This document shows, piece after piece, positions 30,098 through 40,328 of a stretch of 64,000 bases of DNA. This DNA comes from Agarivorans sp. TSD2052. Its GTDB lineage: Bacteria > Pseudomonadota > Gammaproteobacteria > Enterobacterales > Celerinatantimonadaceae. Under the pieces are notes generated by a model that was not told the origin of the DNA, ran no database searches, and worked only from the letters and a program-made list of their open reading frames with translations. Each line of letters begins with the position of its first letter. Positions within the stretch are counted from its first letter, which is position 1. The stretch spans positions 1,291,501-1,355,500 of the forward strand of contig NZ_CP096670.1 of assembly GCF_023238625.1 (NCBI RefSeq), read 5' to 3'. The position numbers were made by a program, and so were the translations under genes.

Positions 30098-30174
30098 GGA
30101 GTGGTAGTTCAGTTGGTTAGAATACCGGCCTGTCACGCCGGGGGTCGCGGGTTCGAGTCCCGTCCACTCCGCCA
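30098..30174 (+). tRNA. tRNA-Asp (GTC), copy 4
   Basis: Identical to copy 1 over all 77 bases; preceded by a 39-base spacer and followed within 15 bases by a terminator, so the four form one transcript. Confidence 0.98.
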
Positions 30175-30189
30175 CTACTAAACATAAGG

Positions 30190-30212
30190 CCTCGTTAATG
30201 CGAGGTTTTTTT
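30190..30212 (+). terminator. Terminator of the tRNA-Asp cluster
   Basis: CCTCG, loop TTAATG, CGAGG, then seven T. Confidence 0.88.
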
Positions 30213-30271
30213 GTATCTGGCGTTTAGTCAATGAGTACAAAGTACAGCGTGCCGCTGTACTTATACTGGTA

Positions 30272-31798
30272 CTAGTCTTGGTATTTCTCGCGAATCGCAA
30301 GGAATTGCTCGAAATTATCGATGAGGCTGTCGACTAATTGAGGGTCAAATTGTAAGCCTCGTTGTTGTTTCAAATACTCTATAATTTCTTGGTCATTCCA
30401 AGCATTCTTGTAACAACGAATACTACCTAAAGCATCAAATACATCAGCAAGGGCTGTTAAACGCCCACAGAGAGGGATTTGCTCGCCTTGTAAGCCCTTT
30501 GGGTAACCCGAGCCATCCCACTTCTCATGGTGTGAACCAGCAATTTCAGAAGCCAGCTGCATGACCTCTATATTGGAACCACTTAGCATTCGTTCGCCAA
30601 TCTCGGCGTGAGTCATCATTATTTCCCATTCGGCTTCGTCTAACTTACCGGGTTTATGCAGAATAGAATCAGGTATGGCTACTTTGCCGACATCATGCAA
30701 TGGTGAAGCGAGCTTAAGTTTCTCAACCATTAACGGCGGAAGCCCTCTTTGCTCTGCTAACAGGGCCGTAAATAAGGACACTCGACGTACATGCATGCCG
30801 GATTCTTTGGAGCGTGTCTCAACAATTTCACCCAAACGATATAACACTTCCTTCTGGTTCTCTGTTATCACTTCATTGAGGCGTATGTTCTCTAAAGCGG
30901 CAATAATATTTTCGCTTAACAGATTGATAAAGTGATGCTCTGCTTGATTGAACGGAGTTTGACGGGTGATATAAAATAATAAGCTATGCGCAGTATTTTC
31001 ACAGTAGACTGCTAAGGTGTTATGTTCAAAGATGTTTTTCTTGGTGCTGATAGCTTTATTGAAGAGTGCTTGCTGTGGTTGAGGGAAATCAGTCAATTGT
31101 TGCTGAAGCTCAGTAGGGCGTTGTGGGCCTTGGTAGGCGAGTAATTGTAGTTGGGTTGATTTGACTTTATAAGCAAACTGCTCAACGTGATAAATACAGC
31201 TATCTTCAATATCTAAAATAGCCGCTAATTGCTCTAAAGCGCCTTCCACAAAGGTAAATAACGCCGTTTTTTCGAAAATGCCACGTGATGCTCTAACCAC
31301 TTTTTCTAAGCCTAACTTGTGTTTCTCTAAAGAGCAGATATCTCGGTAAGAACGTAAACTAGAGCGGATTAACGTGCGTAACTTTTGCGAGGTTAATTCG
31401 GTTTTATCTTTATAGTCATTAATATCATAGTTTTCGACAACTTCGTCTTCAGGGGCTTGACCTGGTTGCCCAGTGCGAAGCACGATACGGACACTTTGGT
31501 TATTCAATTGTTCTCTGATGTATTTGACTAGGCGCAACCCCGCGTCATCGGTTTCCATTACCACGTCGAGCAGTACTAAGGCGATATCGGGATGTTCAGT
31601 TAACACCGTTTTAGCTGCTGTAGCTGAATTTGCATGTAAAAATTGGATCGACTTATTATCAAACTCAAACTGAGATAAAGTCATGGTAGTAATGTCATGA
31701 ACCTCGGGTTCATCATCAACAATTAGCAATTTCCATTGTTCTTTGAGTGGGCTTGTCGCGCTAACCGTATCATCTAGCACAAATATGTCGTTATTCAT
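30272..31798 (-). CDS. Response regulator with HD-GYP phosphodiesterase domain
   Basis: 508 residues. An N-terminal receiver domain (acidic pair Asp28-Asp29, phospho-acceptor Asp78 in LVLLDVVME), a middle GAF-like DUF3369-type region (about 150-320), and a C-terminal HD-GYP domain with the full signature HDVGKVAIPDSILHKPGKL, SHHEKWDGSGYPKGL and ADVFDAL. Intact metal ligands indicate a working c-di-GMP phosphodiesterase controlled by phosphorylation. No cognate histidine kinase is adjacent, so its input is unknown. The gene is alone between the tRNA cluster and fadE. Confidence 0.9.
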   Translation of the reverse strand: MNNDIFVLDDTVSATSPLKEQWKLLIVDDEPEVHDITTMTLSQFEFDNKSIQFLHANSATAAKTVLTEHPDIALVLLDVVMETDDAGLRLVKYIREQLNNQSVRIVLRTGQPGQAPEDEVVENYDINDYKDKTELTSQKLRTLIRSSLRSYRDICSLEKHKLGLEKVVRASRGIFEKTALFTFVEGALEQLAAILDIEDSCIYHVEQFAYKVKSTQLQLLAYQGPQRPTELQQQLTDFPQPQQALFNKAISTKKNIFEHNTLAVYCENTAHSLLFYITRQTPFNQAEHHFINLLSENIIAALENIRLNEVITENQKEVLYRLGEIVETRSKESGMHVRRVSLFTALLAEQRGLPPLMVEKLKLASPLHDVGKVAIPDSILHKPGKLDEAEWEIMMTHAEIGERMLSGSNIEVMQLASEIAGSHHEKWDGSGYPKGLQGEQIPLCGRLTALADVFDALGSIRCYKNAWNDQEIIEYLKQQRGLQFDPQLVDSLIDNFEQFLAIREKYQD

Positions 31799-31875
31799 TC
31801 GCGTTCCGTGCTTCTTATTTTGTATAAGTAAAGAGTATTTTCAGCATAAATTCAATGTGTTGATTGTTTTATATA

Positions 31876-31905
31876 TAAAAAAAGCGAGCCAACTTGGCTC
31901 GCTTT
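31876..31905 (-). terminator. Terminator of fadE
   Basis: Minus strand: AAAGCGAGCC, loop AAGTT, GGCTCGCTTT and a T-run, 18 bases past the fadE stop. Confidence 0.88.
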
Positions 31906-31923
31906 AACAAGGTGGGGGTGGAC

Positions 31924-34395
31924 TTAGGCGACTGAATCTAGCTCGGTAGTACGCTGAGTCTTTGTAGCCTTGGTATTTTCCAGTTGTTGATGATCAAAGT
32001 CATCAACATTAATCGCGTTTAATCGGCCTTGCTCGGTCCGACGCATTAACGCCGCTTCTTGTTCAGTGATAGCCCCGAGTGCGAGCCCTTCTTCAGCAAG
32101 TTTGTCCAGTTGAGTGAATGGACGTTTTTCAGCTAAAGCCTTGCAGGTTTTTTCATAGATAGCTTCACAAGCGAGCACATCCTCTAAGGTTTGCTCTAAC
32201 TCACCGTATACATTACCTGCCACTCTGCTGTCGAAACGCCCTTGTCCTACACGGTTACGAGTTTCACTAGGCTGCTGGAGTATGCGCGCTAGTTTATGGT
32301 CAAGTGCATCGCTTGGGGCATGCAGTGGAGTGCCCAATGGGAAAATAACCAAACGCATTAGTTTGCCCACAACTTGATTGGGAAAGTTACGTAATAACTC
32401 ATCTAGAGCTGTTTGTAATTGATAGAGCGAGTCTTGCATACTCCAATGTAACAACGGTAAATCTTCGGCTTTTCTACCATCATCAGCAAAGCGTTTAAGG
32501 GCGGCAGAACAAAGATATAGCTGGCTTAGCATATCGCCAAGTCGCGCTGATACTCGTTCCTTGCGTTTTAGGTTTCCGCCCAACGTACCCATAGCAACAT
32601 CAGACAATAATGCTAGATTGCTACTAAAACGGGTGAGTTGCTTATAGTACACCGCGGTTTGATCTGAAAAAGGGGTTTTAACCAGTTTATTGGCGCTGAG
32701 ACCAAACCAGAAGCTGCGGATAAAGTTGCTAGTAGCAAAACCAAGGTGGCTAAATAGTGCCTTATCAAATTGTTGCAAACCTTGATTGAAATCTGGATGT
32801 TGAGTTGCTTCCATTTCGGCGAGGACATACGGGTGGCAACGAATCGCTCCTTGGCCATAAATAATCATACTTCGAGTAAGGATATTTGCACCTTCAACGG
32901 TGATGGCAATGGGGGCGCCTTGATATGAACGAGCCAAAAAGTTCTTGGGACCTAAGCAGATCCCCTTGCCGCCGACCACGTCCATCGCATCAATGCTGGC
33001 TCGTTGGCCGCGATGGGTTAGGTGGTATTTAACGATAGCGGTAATGACCGAGGGTTTCTCGCCAAGGTCAATTGCTGTAACGGTTAAATCCGAGGCGGCA
33101 CCCATCATGTAGGCGTTACCCGCCAAGCGAGCTAAAGGCTCTTCAATACCTTCCATTTTACCAATCGGTAATTTGAATTGACGGCGAATGCGCGCATAGG
33201 CGCCAGTGGCTAATGCAGCATTTTTAATACCACCAGTGGCACTAGAAGGCAAAGTAATACCGCGGCCTACCGATAGACATTCCACCAACATGCGCCAGCC
33301 TTGGCCTGCCATCGCTTTGCCACCGATAATATAATCAATCGGAACAAATAAATCGTTGGCTTTCGTTGGGCCGTTCATAAACGGGATGTTAAGAGGGAAG
33401 TGACGGCGACCGACTTCGACGCCTTCAATATCGGTTGGGATTAAGGCACAAGTAATCCCCAACTCTTCTTGCCCACCTAATAAACCATCGGGGTCGGATA
33501 GTTTAAAGGCTAGCCCCAATATTGTGGCTACTGGCGCTAAAGTAATATAACGTTTGTTCCAAGTGATACGCATTCCGAGCACTTGCTCACCTTGCCACTC
33601 ACCCATGCATACCACTCCAGCATCTGGAATCGAGCCTGCATCAGAGCCGGCTTCTGGGCTGGTTAAAGCAAAACACGGAATCTCTTTACCCTCTGCTAAG
33701 CGGGGTAAATAGTGGTCTTGCTGTTGTTTGGTTCCGTAGTGTTGTAGTAATTCACCTGGCCCTAATGAGTTGGGGACGCCTACGGTGCTCGACAATACAG
33801 CTGATATACTTGCTAGCTTTTGCAATACGCAAGACTGCGCATAAGCAGAAAACTCTAAACCGCCGTATTCTTTTTTGATGATCATGGCGAAAAACTTGTG
33901 CTCTTTTAAGAAATCCCAAATTTCCTCTGGTAAGTCGGCCAGCTCATGGGTGATCTCCCAATCATTTGTCATTGCGCATACTTGCTCTACCGGGCCATCC
34001 ATAAAGGCTTGTTCTTCTGGGCTGAGGCGAGGGGCTGGGTAACTATGCAGGGTTTTCCAATTTGGCGCTCCGCGAAAAAGCTCTCCTTCCCACCAGGTGG
34101 TACCCGCATCAATGGCTTCTTTTTCTGTTCGAGACATTTCCGGCATGATTTTCTTGAACATGTTAAATAGTGGCTTAGAAATCAGTTGTTGCCTAAGTGG
34201 TTTGAAGTTTACACCGCCAACGACCACTAAATAGCCTAACCAGAAAAGCTCGCTAAATGGGGATATGGCACTGTAGCCAAGCAGCGCAGCTGTAATGACT
34301 AAGCTAAAGGCAATCAGTGAAGCTCGGAAATAGGCGAGCCCGCCCACTAATATCACAATGCCAACAATGGCCAACAACGGTAAGTAACTTAACAT
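31924..34395 (-). CDS. fadE: Acyl-CoA dehydrogenase FadE
   Basis: 823 residues (E. coli 814), much larger than ordinary acyl-CoA dehydrogenases and characteristic of FadE. Two hydrophobic segments at residues 3-60, then the dehydrogenase core with the FAD/substrate motif [31 protein letters not shown] and a long C-terminal domain. First oxidation step of fatty-acid beta-oxidation, associated with the inner membrane. ATG is preceded by AAGGAGAT. The promoter region carries a FadR-like operator and a second perfect palindrome (34417-34468). Divergent from gmhA as in E. coli. Confidence 0.96.
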   Translation of the reverse strand: MLSYLPLLAIVGIVILVGGLAYFRASLIAFSLVITAALLGYSAISPFSELFWLGYLVVVGGVNFKPLRQQLISKPLFNMFKKIMPEMSRTEKEAIDAGTTWWEGELFRGAPNWKTLHSYPAPRLSPEEQAFMDGPVEQVCAMTNDWEITHELADLPEEIWDFLKEHKFFAMIIKKEYGGLEFSAYAQSCVLQKLASISAVLSSTVGVPNSLGPGELLQHYGTKQQQDHYLPRLAEGKEIPCFALTSPEAGSDAGSIPDAGVVCMGEWQGEQVLGMRITWNKRYITLAPVATILGLAFKLSDPDGLLGGQEELGITCALIPTDIEGVEVGRRHFPLNIPFMNGPTKANDLFVPIDYIIGGKAMAGQGWRMLVECLSVGRGITLPSSATGGIKNAALATGAYARIRRQFKLPIGKMEGIEEPLARLAGNAYMMGAASDLTVTAIDLGEKPSVITAIVKYHLTHRGQRASIDAMDVVGGKGICLGPKNFLARSYQGAPIAITVEGANILTRSMIIYGQGAIRCHPYVLAEMEATQHPDFNQGLQQFDKALFSHLGFATSNFIRSFWFGLSANKLVKTPFSDQTAVYYKQLTRFSSNLALLSDVAMGTLGGNLKRKERVSARLGDMLSQLYLCSAALKRFADDGRKAEDLPLLHWSMQDSLYQLQTALDELLRNFPNQVVGKLMRLVIFPLGTPLHAPSDALDHKLARILQQPSETRNRVGQGRFDSRVAGNVYGELEQTLEDVLACEAIYEKTCKALAEKRPFTQLDKLAEEGLALGAITEQEAALMRRTEQGRLNAINVDDFDHQQLENTKATKTQRTTELDSVA

Positions 34396-34416
34396 TTAAA
34401 TCTCCTTGAACTTGGT

Positions 34417-34468
34417 TAGAGGTCCGACCTCTTTGGTTATTTGTAACGCATTGGTTACAAATGTTCAA
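34417..34468 (-). promoter_or_regulatory. fadE promoter with FadR-like box and second palindrome
   Basis: Minus strand promoter TTGAAC (34463-34468), 17 bases, TACAAA (34440-34445). At 34418-34432 lies the palindrome AGAGGTC-C-GACCTCT, containing GGTCCGACC, the core of FadR operators, flanked by TTGGTT repeats; it covers the expected start point. At 34439-34462 lies a perfect 9-bp inverted repeat ATTTGTAAC-N6-GTTACAAAT over the spacer and -10 box. The regulator of the second site is not identified. Confidence 0.6.
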
Positions 34469-34609
34469 GTGATTTACAAAATTACAACATATGGTTTGTG
34501 TATTATTCGCTTAACAAATTTGCTTTTAGCGCATTTAGAGCGCTGATTTGAAGGTGAAAAATTGGTATAGTGTTCGACTATTAAGCCTTGCCTTAAAAAG
34601 GATAAATTA

Positions 34610-35185
34610 ATGAAAAATTTGATTGTTGACGAGTTACAAGAAGCGGCCAAGGTGCTATCTGCATTTATAGCCGATGACACGAATATTAACGCGATTGAGC
34701 AAGCCGCTCGTTTATTAGCAGACACTTTTAAACAGCAAGGTAAGGTTTTAGCTTGTGGTAATGGTGGGTCGCATTGTGATGCTATGCATTTTGCGGAAGA
34801 GCTGACAGGGCGTTACCGCGAAGATCGTCCCGCCTATCCAGCCATTGCTATTTCTGACCCTAGTCATATATCTTGTGTCAGTAACGATTATGGCTACGAG
34901 TTTGTGTTTTCTCGTTACATCGAAGGTTTAGGGCAAGCTGGTGATGTTTTGTTTGGTATTAGTACTAGTGGTAACTCAGGCAATATCATTAAAGCGATTG
35001 AAGCGGCCAAAGCAAAAGGTATGAAAGTCATTATTTTGTCAGGTAAAGATGGCGGTAAAATGGCTGGCCTGGCTGATGTGGAAATTAGAGTTCCACATTT
35101 TGGCTTTGCTGATCGAATTCAAGAGATTCACATTAAGGTGATTCATATCTTGATTCAATTAATTGAAAAATACATGGCTGAATAA
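34610..35185 (+). CDS. gmhA: Sedoheptulose-7-phosphate isomerase
   Basis: 191 residues (E. coli 192). SIS-domain isomerase making D-glycero-D-manno-heptose-7-phosphate, the first step to the LPS core heptose. Motifs [20 protein letters not shown] and [10 protein letters not shown] form the sugar-phosphate site; the C-terminal helix carries the conserved HIKVIH histidines. ATG follows AAAAAGGATAAATTA. Followed by yafJ 40 bases on, the E. coli order fadE-gmhA-yafJ. Confidence 0.97.
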   Translation: MKNLIVDELQEAAKVLSAFIADDTNINAIEQAARLLADTFKQQGKVLACGNGGSHCDAMHFAEELTGRYREDRPAYPAIAISDPSHISCVSNDYGYEFVFSRYIEGLGQAGDVLFGISTSGNSGNIIKAIEAAKAKGMKVIILSGKDGGKMAGLADVEIRVPHFGFADRIQEIHIKVIHILIQLIEKYMAE

Positions 35186-35225
35186 ATCAGTATCTCACCC
35201 CAAAAGTAAACTAGCGAGTTGTGGT

Positions 35226-35990
35226 ATGTGTGAATTATTGGGAATGAGTGCGAATGTTCCTACCGATATTTGTTTCTCTTTCACCGGCCTAGTGCAACGT
35301 GGTGGAGTGACTGGACCACATGTAGATGGTTGGGGGATCACCTTTTATGAAGGGAAGGGCTGTCGTAGCTTTAAAGATCCTGCTCCAAGCTGTGAGTCTA
35401 AAATTGCCGAATTAGTGCAAGCTTTTCCGATTAAAAGCCAAGCGGTAATTGGCCATATACGTCAAGCTAATCGTGGTTGCGTTTCGTTAGAGAATACTCA
35501 CCCTTTTACCCGTGAATTATGGGGCCAAAATTGGACTTACGCACATAACGGCCAACTAAAAGCTTATAAACAGTTAGATACTGGATTCTATAAGCCGATA
35601 GGCGCTACCGATAGCGAGCGGGCTTTCTGTTGGATTTTGGAGCAACTTAGGCTTAAATATCCACGTAAACCAAGCAACATGAAAGCGATGTTTAAGTATG
35701 TAGCTAGCCTAGCAGATCAGTTACGAGAAAAAGGTGTGTTCAATATGCTATTGAGTAACGGTGAATTTGTGATGGCCTATTGCTCAACTAATTTACATTG
35801 GATTACTCGCCGTGCGCCTTTTGGTGAAGCACAATTGGCTGATGCTGATGTGACCATCGATTTTTGTAAAGAAACAACCCCTAATGATGTTGTTACCATG
35901 ATTGCTACCCAGCCTTTAACCAATAATGAGCATTGGCAAAAAATTGCCAGTGGTAGTTATGTATTGTTTAAGGACGGAGAGTTACAGTAG
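35226..35990 (+). CDS. yafJ: Class II glutamine amidotransferase YafJ
   Basis: 254 residues from ATG 35226, where the product starts MCELLGMSANVPTD; the N-terminal nucleophile Cys2 must be exposed, which rules out a longer in-frame start at 35163. Ntn-hydrolase glutamine amidotransferase with HIRQANRG, ENTHPFTREL, YAHNGQL and GATDSERAF motifs. E. coli YafJ is almost the same length (255). No fused synthase domain, so the ammonia acceptor is unknown. Ends at a bidirectional terminator shared with purN. Confidence 0.93.
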   Translation: MCELLGMSANVPTDICFSFTGLVQRGGVTGPHVDGWGITFYEGKGCRSFKDPAPSCESKIAELVQAFPIKSQAVIGHIRQANRGCVSLENTHPFTRELWGQNWTYAHNGQLKAYKQLDTGFYKPIGATDSERAFCWILEQLRLKYPRKPSNMKAMFKYVASLADQLREKGVFNMLLSNGEFVMAYCSTNLHWITRRAPFGEAQLADADVTIDFCKETTPNDVVTMIATQPLTNNEHWQKIASGSYVLFKDGELQ

Positions 35991-35998
35991 TTAAACGT

Positions 35999-36023
35999 AA
36001 AAAAGCGCCTAGGCGCTTTTTTT
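35999..36023. terminator. Bidirectional terminator, yafJ / purN
   Basis: AAAAAA, GCGCC, TA, GGCGC, TTTTTTT: nearly symmetric. It runs into the last two bases of the purN stop codon on the minus strand and lies 8 bases after yafJ. Confidence 0.87.
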
Positions 36024-36663
36024 AATTGCTAGCGTAACCGCTACTGGGCAGTTGTCGTCCGTCGAGTAGGGCGACGTCGCCGTCCATCGATAAACGCTGC
36101 TCCATGAACCAGTTAATGACCATAGGGTAAATAGCGTGCTCTTGGACTAGCACCCTTGCCGCGAGGTCTTCAGCGGTATCTTCTTCGAAGACAGGCACTT
36201 TTGCTTGCAATACTACTGGGCCACCATCTAACTCAGCAGTGACAAAGTGCACGCTACAACCGTGTTCTTGATCGTTGGCTTCTATGGCCCGCTGGTGAGT
36301 ATGTAAGCCTTGGTACTTAGGCAATAATGAAGGGTGAATATTAAGCATTTTTCCGCTAAAGCGTTCCACAAAAGCTGGGCTTAGGATGCGCATAAAGCCG
36401 GCCATAACGATTAAATCCGCTTGCTGTTGTTCAATGACTTCTGCTAAGGCGAGATCGTAGCTGTTGCGGTCGCTATATTCTTTAGGGTTTACAACTACCG
36501 TGTTAATTGCTGCCTGTTGCGCTCGCTCAAGGCCGAATGCATCGGCCTTGTTGCTGATAACAGCGGCGATAGAGGCGTTAATACGCCCCTCTTTACAGGC
36601 ATCAATAATGGCTTGCAGGTTAGTCCCTGAACCTGATATCAATACAACAATGTTGCGCGCCAT
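36022..36663 (-). CDS. purN: Phosphoribosylglycinamide formyltransferase PurN
   Basis: 213 residues (E. coli 212). Transfers formyl from 10-formyl-THF to GAR in purine synthesis. ISGSGTNLQAII, MAGFMRILSP, the catalytic HPSLLPKYQGLHTHQRAIE segment (Asn-His-Asp triad) and HFVTAELDGGP are all present. It begins 8 bases after the purM stop, so purM and purN form an operon. Confidence 0.97.
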   Translation of the reverse strand: MARNIVVLISGSGTNLQAIIDACKEGRINASIAAVISNKADAFGLERAQQAAINTVVVNPKEYSDRNSYDLALAEVIEQQQADLIVMAGFMRILSPAFVERFSGKMLNIHPSLLPKYQGLHTHQRAIEANDQEHGCSVHFVTAELDGGPVVLQAKVPVFEEDTAEDLAARVLVQEHAIYPMVINWFMEQRLSMDGDVALLDGRQLPSSGYASN

Positions 36664-36671
36664 TAGCTATC

Positions 36672-37712
36672 CTATTTAAACTCTACTTGACCTTCACCGG
36701 CAGCTACATCTTCAATGTGGCCAATTTTCCAGGCTGTTTCGCCGTGCTCTGTCAATAAGGCAAGTGCAGCGTTTACTTCAGCTTCAGGTAAAGCAATCAC
36801 CATGCCTACACCACAGTTAAAGGTGCGGTACATTTCTTCGCGCTCAACATTGCCATTTTTTTGTAGCCAGTTGAATACTTCAGGCCATTGCCAGCTGTTT
36901 TCGTCAACCACTGCTTTGGCGCCAGCAGGTAATACGCGAGGAATGTTCTCCCAGAAACCACCACCAGTGATGTGTGATAAAGCGTGTACTTCACATTGCT
37001 TAAGTAGCGCTAATACTGATTTAACGTAGATTTTGGTTGGAGTGAGCAAGGTCTCACCTAACGTACTGTTACCTAAAGCTTGTTTAGGATCTGCATTTGA
37101 TACTTCAAGAATTTTACGAACTAAAGAGTAACCATTTGAGTGAGGGCCACTTGATGCAAGTGCGATAAGTGCATCACCGGCAGCTACTTTAGTACCATCA
37201 ATGATGTCAGCTTTTTCAACAACGCCCACACAGAAACCCGCTATGTCGTAGTCGTCACCATGGTACATGCCTGGCATTTCAGCGGTTTCACCACCAATCA
37301 GTGCACAACCTGATTGCTCACAACCTTGACCGATACCTTTAACTACATCAGCGGCAGTATCTACGTCGAGTTTACCGGTTGCATAGTAATCTAGGAAGAA
37401 TAAGGGCTCGGCACCTTGGACAATAAGGTCGTTTACACACATGGCGACTAAGTCGATACCCACGGTGTCGTGTTTTTCCAAATCTAATGCAAGGCGTAAT
37501 TTAGTCCCTACACCATCGGTGCCAGCAACTAATACAGGTTCTTTGTAGCCAGTCGGCAATTGACAAAGTGCACCAAAGCCTCCTAGTCCACCCATTACTT
37601 CAGGGCGCTGCGTACGTTTACTTACACTTTTAATACGTTCTACTAATGCATTACCAGCTTCGATATCAACGCCAGCATCTTTATAACTTAAAGGAGTGTT
37701 TGGTTTAGTCAC
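36672..37712 (-). CDS. purM: Phosphoribosylformylglycinamidine cyclo-ligase PurM
   Basis: 346 residues (E. coli 345). Makes aminoimidazole ribotide from FGAM with ATP. Start taken as GTG 37712 ([17 protein letters not shown]), with AAGG seven bases upstream, as in E. coli purM which also starts with GTG; a longer ORF from 37754 lacks conservation. Motifs [23 protein letters not shown] and [13 protein letters not shown] are complete. Divergent from upp as in E. coli. I saw no convincing PurR box here, unlike purL. Confidence 0.97.
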   Translation of the reverse strand: MTKPNTPLSYKDAGVDIEAGNALVERIKSVSKRTQRPEVMGGLGGFGALCQLPTGYKEPVLVAGTDGVGTKLRLALDLEKHDTVGIDLVAMCVNDLIVQGAEPLFFLDYYATGKLDVDTAADVVKGIGQGCEQSGCALIGGETAEMPGMYHGDDYDIAGFCVGVVEKADIIDGTKVAAGDALIALASSGPHSNGYSLVRKILEVSNADPKQALGNSTLGETLLTPTKIYVKSVLALLKQCEVHALSHITGGGFWENIPRVLPAGAKAVVDENSWQWPEVFNWLQKNGNVEREEMYRTFNCGVGMVIALPEAEVNAALALLTEHGETAWKIGHIEDVAAGEGQVEFK

Positions 37713-37885
37713 GGGATTACCTTGCAACGAACATGGAAAAAAATTTCGCGACATTTTAGCAGTGTTCGCGTCGCTGGAACAGTAATAAACGATAACTAAG
37801 ACATTTTGTTGATTTTTGCTAACATATCAATATCAAGCTTGGTTTACACTACCAGCTTACAAACCTGTAATTCAAAGGAATAGAG

Positions 37886-38512
37886 ATGAAAGTTGTTGAA
37901 GTAAAACATCCTTTAGTGCGTCACAAAATTGGCTTAATGCGCGAAGCAGATATCAGTACTAAGCGTTTTCGAGAGCTCGCTCGCGAAGTTTCTAGCTTAC
38001 TTACCTATGAAGCCACCGCTAATTTGGACGTTGAGCAAGTCACTATCAACGGCTGGAACGGTCCAGTGACTATTGACCAAATTAAAGGTAAAAAAGCCAC
38101 TGTAGTGCCTATTTTACGTGCGGGATTGGGAATGATGGACGGTGTGTTAGAGCACATGCCTTCAGCGAAGACCAGTGTTGTTGGTATTTACCGTGATGAA
38201 GAAACCTTAGAACCGGTGCCTTATTTCCATAAGCTGGTCGGTCAGATTGAAGAACGTTTAGCCTTAGTCGTAGACCCCATGTTAGCTACCGGTGGCTCGA
38301 TGATCGCCACCATCGATTTGCTAAAAGAACAAGGCTGTAAAGATATTGTGGTTTTAGTATTGGTAGCGGCACCTGAAGGATTAAAGGCCTTAGAAGCTGC
38401 ACACCCCGATTTGGTCTTGTATACTGCATCAATTGATGAAAAGCTAAATGAGCAGGGTTACATCCTTCCGGGGTTGGGCGATGCGGGTGACAAGATATTC
38501 GGAACCAAATAA
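37886..38512 (+). CDS. upp: Uracil phosphoribosyltransferase
   Basis: 208 residues, same as E. coli. Salvages uracil to UMP with [21 protein letters not shown] and the PRPP loop [10 protein letters not shown] are intact, and [13 protein letters not shown] closes the protein. ATG follows AAAGGAATAGAG. Starts 173 bases from purM, divergently. Confidence 0.98.
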   Translation: MKVVEVKHPLVRHKIGLMREADISTKRFRELAREVSSLLTYEATANLDVEQVTINGWNGPVTIDQIKGKKATVVPILRAGLGMMDGVLEHMPSAKTSVVGIYRDEETLEPVPYFHKLVGQIEERLALVVDPMLATGGSMIATIDLLKEQGCKDIVVLVLVAAPEGLKALEAAHPDLVLYTASIDEKLNEQGYILPGLGDAGDKIFGTK

Positions 38513-38557
38513 TTTAGTGTGAATGTCTGTATATAATGGTTTATCTGGGAGAGTGTA

Positions 38558-39553
38558 GTGATTAAAAAGTGGTTGTTGGGACTTGTTATAGCCCTGGTAT
38601 TATTACCAGTACAGGCTGCGCAGCAAAACGATTTATACCGAATTGAAGCGGCGGCAAACGGTACTAATAAAGAAGACCAACAACAGGCTTTTGAACTATT
38701 GTTGCTGCGCTTAACTGGAGACAGTTCGAGTAAATCGAACCCGCTAGTGGCTAAGGCTAAAGCGAATATAGACCCTTATATTCAACAGTTTTCTTATCGT
38801 GACCAGAAAATCTCTGTGTTGTTTAATGAAGCTAAGGTTAATCAACTATTGATGCAAGCTCAGTTGCGACTATGGGGCAAACAACGTCCCAATATCGTGT
38901 TGTGGTACGCTAACGAGCAAGATTTTAATCGACAGTTATTAGCTGACAGTGATCAACAAGATTGGTTACAAAACGCCAGAGAACAAGCCGAATTGCTTGG
39001 TTTGCCTATCCGTTTACCGGTTATGGATCTTGAGGATAGCATGGCGCTGAGCGTAAACGATGTATGGGGGGGATTTGATGGCCCAGTGTATCGAGCCAGT
39101 GAGCGTTATTCTGCTCCTCTTATTCTTAGTTTTCGTCAATACCCACAAGGAAGTCATTGGCAAATCCAGTGGCGCTTATTAGATAGTAATGCGCAAACCC
39201 AGTTAGACTCAGGCGTGGTTCAGGGGACTTTAGCTGAAGTATCGACCTCTGCTATTAGCGCGGTCACTGAGAAGTTAGCTGAGCGCTACGGAGTGATGCT
39301 TGGGGAGAATGCTGATGAGGCGATATTAGTTAGCTTTGCTAATATCACCACGATCAGCCAATCTGTTGAGCTAGAGCGTTTCCTTAACCAGCAGCCCAGC
39401 GTTGCTAGTATCATGTTGCACAAGGTGCAACATGATGTATTTACCTTTGAAGTTCAGTTACTGAGTCCTTGGCAAGACTTAAAGTCTTCGTTGGATATTG
39501 CCCCACGCTTTCAAGCTGACGAAACGAAAGCAAAGTACTATTATTTCCAATAG
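38558..39553 (+). CDS. DUF2066 family exported protein
   Basis: 331 residues from GTG 38558 with GGGAGAG upstream. Signal peptide (IKKWLLGLVIALVLLPVQAA), then a soluble domain with no named motif; NDLYRIEAA near the mature start and the FSYRDQ segment are typical of DUF2066 proteins, which sit next to hda in many gammaproteobacteria. Function is unknown; location is likely periplasmic. hda starts 70 bases downstream on the same strand. Confidence 0.75.
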   Translation: MIKKWLLGLVIALVLLPVQAAQQNDLYRIEAAANGTNKEDQQQAFELLLLRLTGDSSSKSNPLVAKAKANIDPYIQQFSYRDQKISVLFNEAKVNQLLMQAQLRLWGKQRPNIVLWYANEQDFNRQLLADSDQQDWLQNAREQAELLGLPIRLPVMDLEDSMALSVNDVWGGFDGPVYRASERYSAPLILSFRQYPQGSHWQIQWRLLDSNAQTQLDSGVVQGTLAEVSTSAISAVTEKLAERYGVMLGENADEAILVSFANITTISQSVELERFLNQQPSVASIMLHKVQHDVFTFEVQLLSPWQDLKSSLDIAPRFQADETKAKYYYFQ

Positions 39554-39623
39554 CAAAAATTTCTCATCTTCTTAGTGAGCTGGTACAATAACGCAAGTTT
39601 TGTATCGGCTTTGATTTATTACA

Positions 39624-40328
39624 TTGAGTTTTTCTCCACAATTATCACTCCCAGTGCATTTACCTGATGATGAAACCTTGGTTAGTTTCTACCCCGGCGA
39701 TAATCAGCAGCTATTGAATGCTTTGCGTAATCTTGCCTTAGATAAAGGCGAGCGGATGTTATATCTTTGGGGGGGAGAGGGTAGCGGTCGAACTCATTTA
39801 TTGCACGCCAGTTGTACCGAGATGGCAGATGTTGGATCTGCAAGTGCTTACTTACCTCTAGACTTGCATGAGGCAATGTCTCCGCAAATGTTAGAAGGTT
39901 TGGAAACAATGGCCTTGGTGTGCTTAGATAACATTGATGCGATTGTTGGTATTAGCGCTTGGGAAGAAGCGATTTTTGATTTTTATAATCGCCGCAAAGA
40001 ATTAGCGTCTACAACTCGTTTAATCGTGACTGCCAATGCCCCTGCTCCACAGTTATCATTTAGTTTGGCTGATCTACAGTCTAGGTTAAACTGGGGATTA
40101 ACCTATAAGTTGCATGAACTCGATGATGAGCAAAAGTTGAGTGCTTTACAATTGCGTGCCGAACTTCGTGGGCTAAAGATGCCACTAGAAGTTGCCCGTT
40201 TCCTATTGAAACGCTTATCACGCGATATGCCAACCTTATTAAATAAGCTAGACGTACTCGACCAAGCGAGCATTACGGCACAGCGTAAGCTGACTGTGCC
40301 ATTTGTTAAAGAAATACTCGATATTTAG
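39624..40328 (+). CDS. hda: DnaA regulatory inactivator Hda
   Basis: 234 residues (E. coli 233). AAA+ DnaA homologue that, bound to the loaded sliding clamp, stimulates DnaA-ATP hydrolysis (RIDA). The clamp-binding motif QLSLPV is at residues 6-11; the Walker A region is GGEGSGRTHLL, Walker B LVCLDNID, and the C terminus TAQRKLTVPFVKEIL matches E. coli. The start is TTG 39624 without an obvious Shine-Dalgarno, which fits the low expression expected of Hda. The stop overlaps by 4 bases the end of the convergent DUF2069 gene. Confidence 0.95.
   Translation: MSFSPQLSLPVHLPDDETLVSFYPGDNQQLLNALRNLALDKGERMLYLWGGEGSGRTHLLHASCTEMADVGSASAYLPLDLHEAMSPQMLEGLETMALVCLDNIDAIVGISAWEEAIFDFYNRRKELASTTRLIVTANAPAPQLSFSLADLQSRLNWGLTYKLHELDDEQKLSALQLRAELRGLKMPLEVARFLLKRLSRDMPTLLNKLDVLDQASITAQRKLTVPFVKEILDI

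Noticed and set aside
29769-30174. Four near-equally spaced 77-base repeats resembling a CRISPR array
   Set aside because: Each repeat folds as tRNA-Asp with anticodon GTC and encoded CCA; spacers are only 23-39 bases of differing length and there are no cas genes.
37843-37871. TTTACA-N17-TGTAAT as the upp promoter
   Set aside because: Transcription would begin about 8 bases before the ATG, cutting into the ribosome-binding site; another promoter is more likely.
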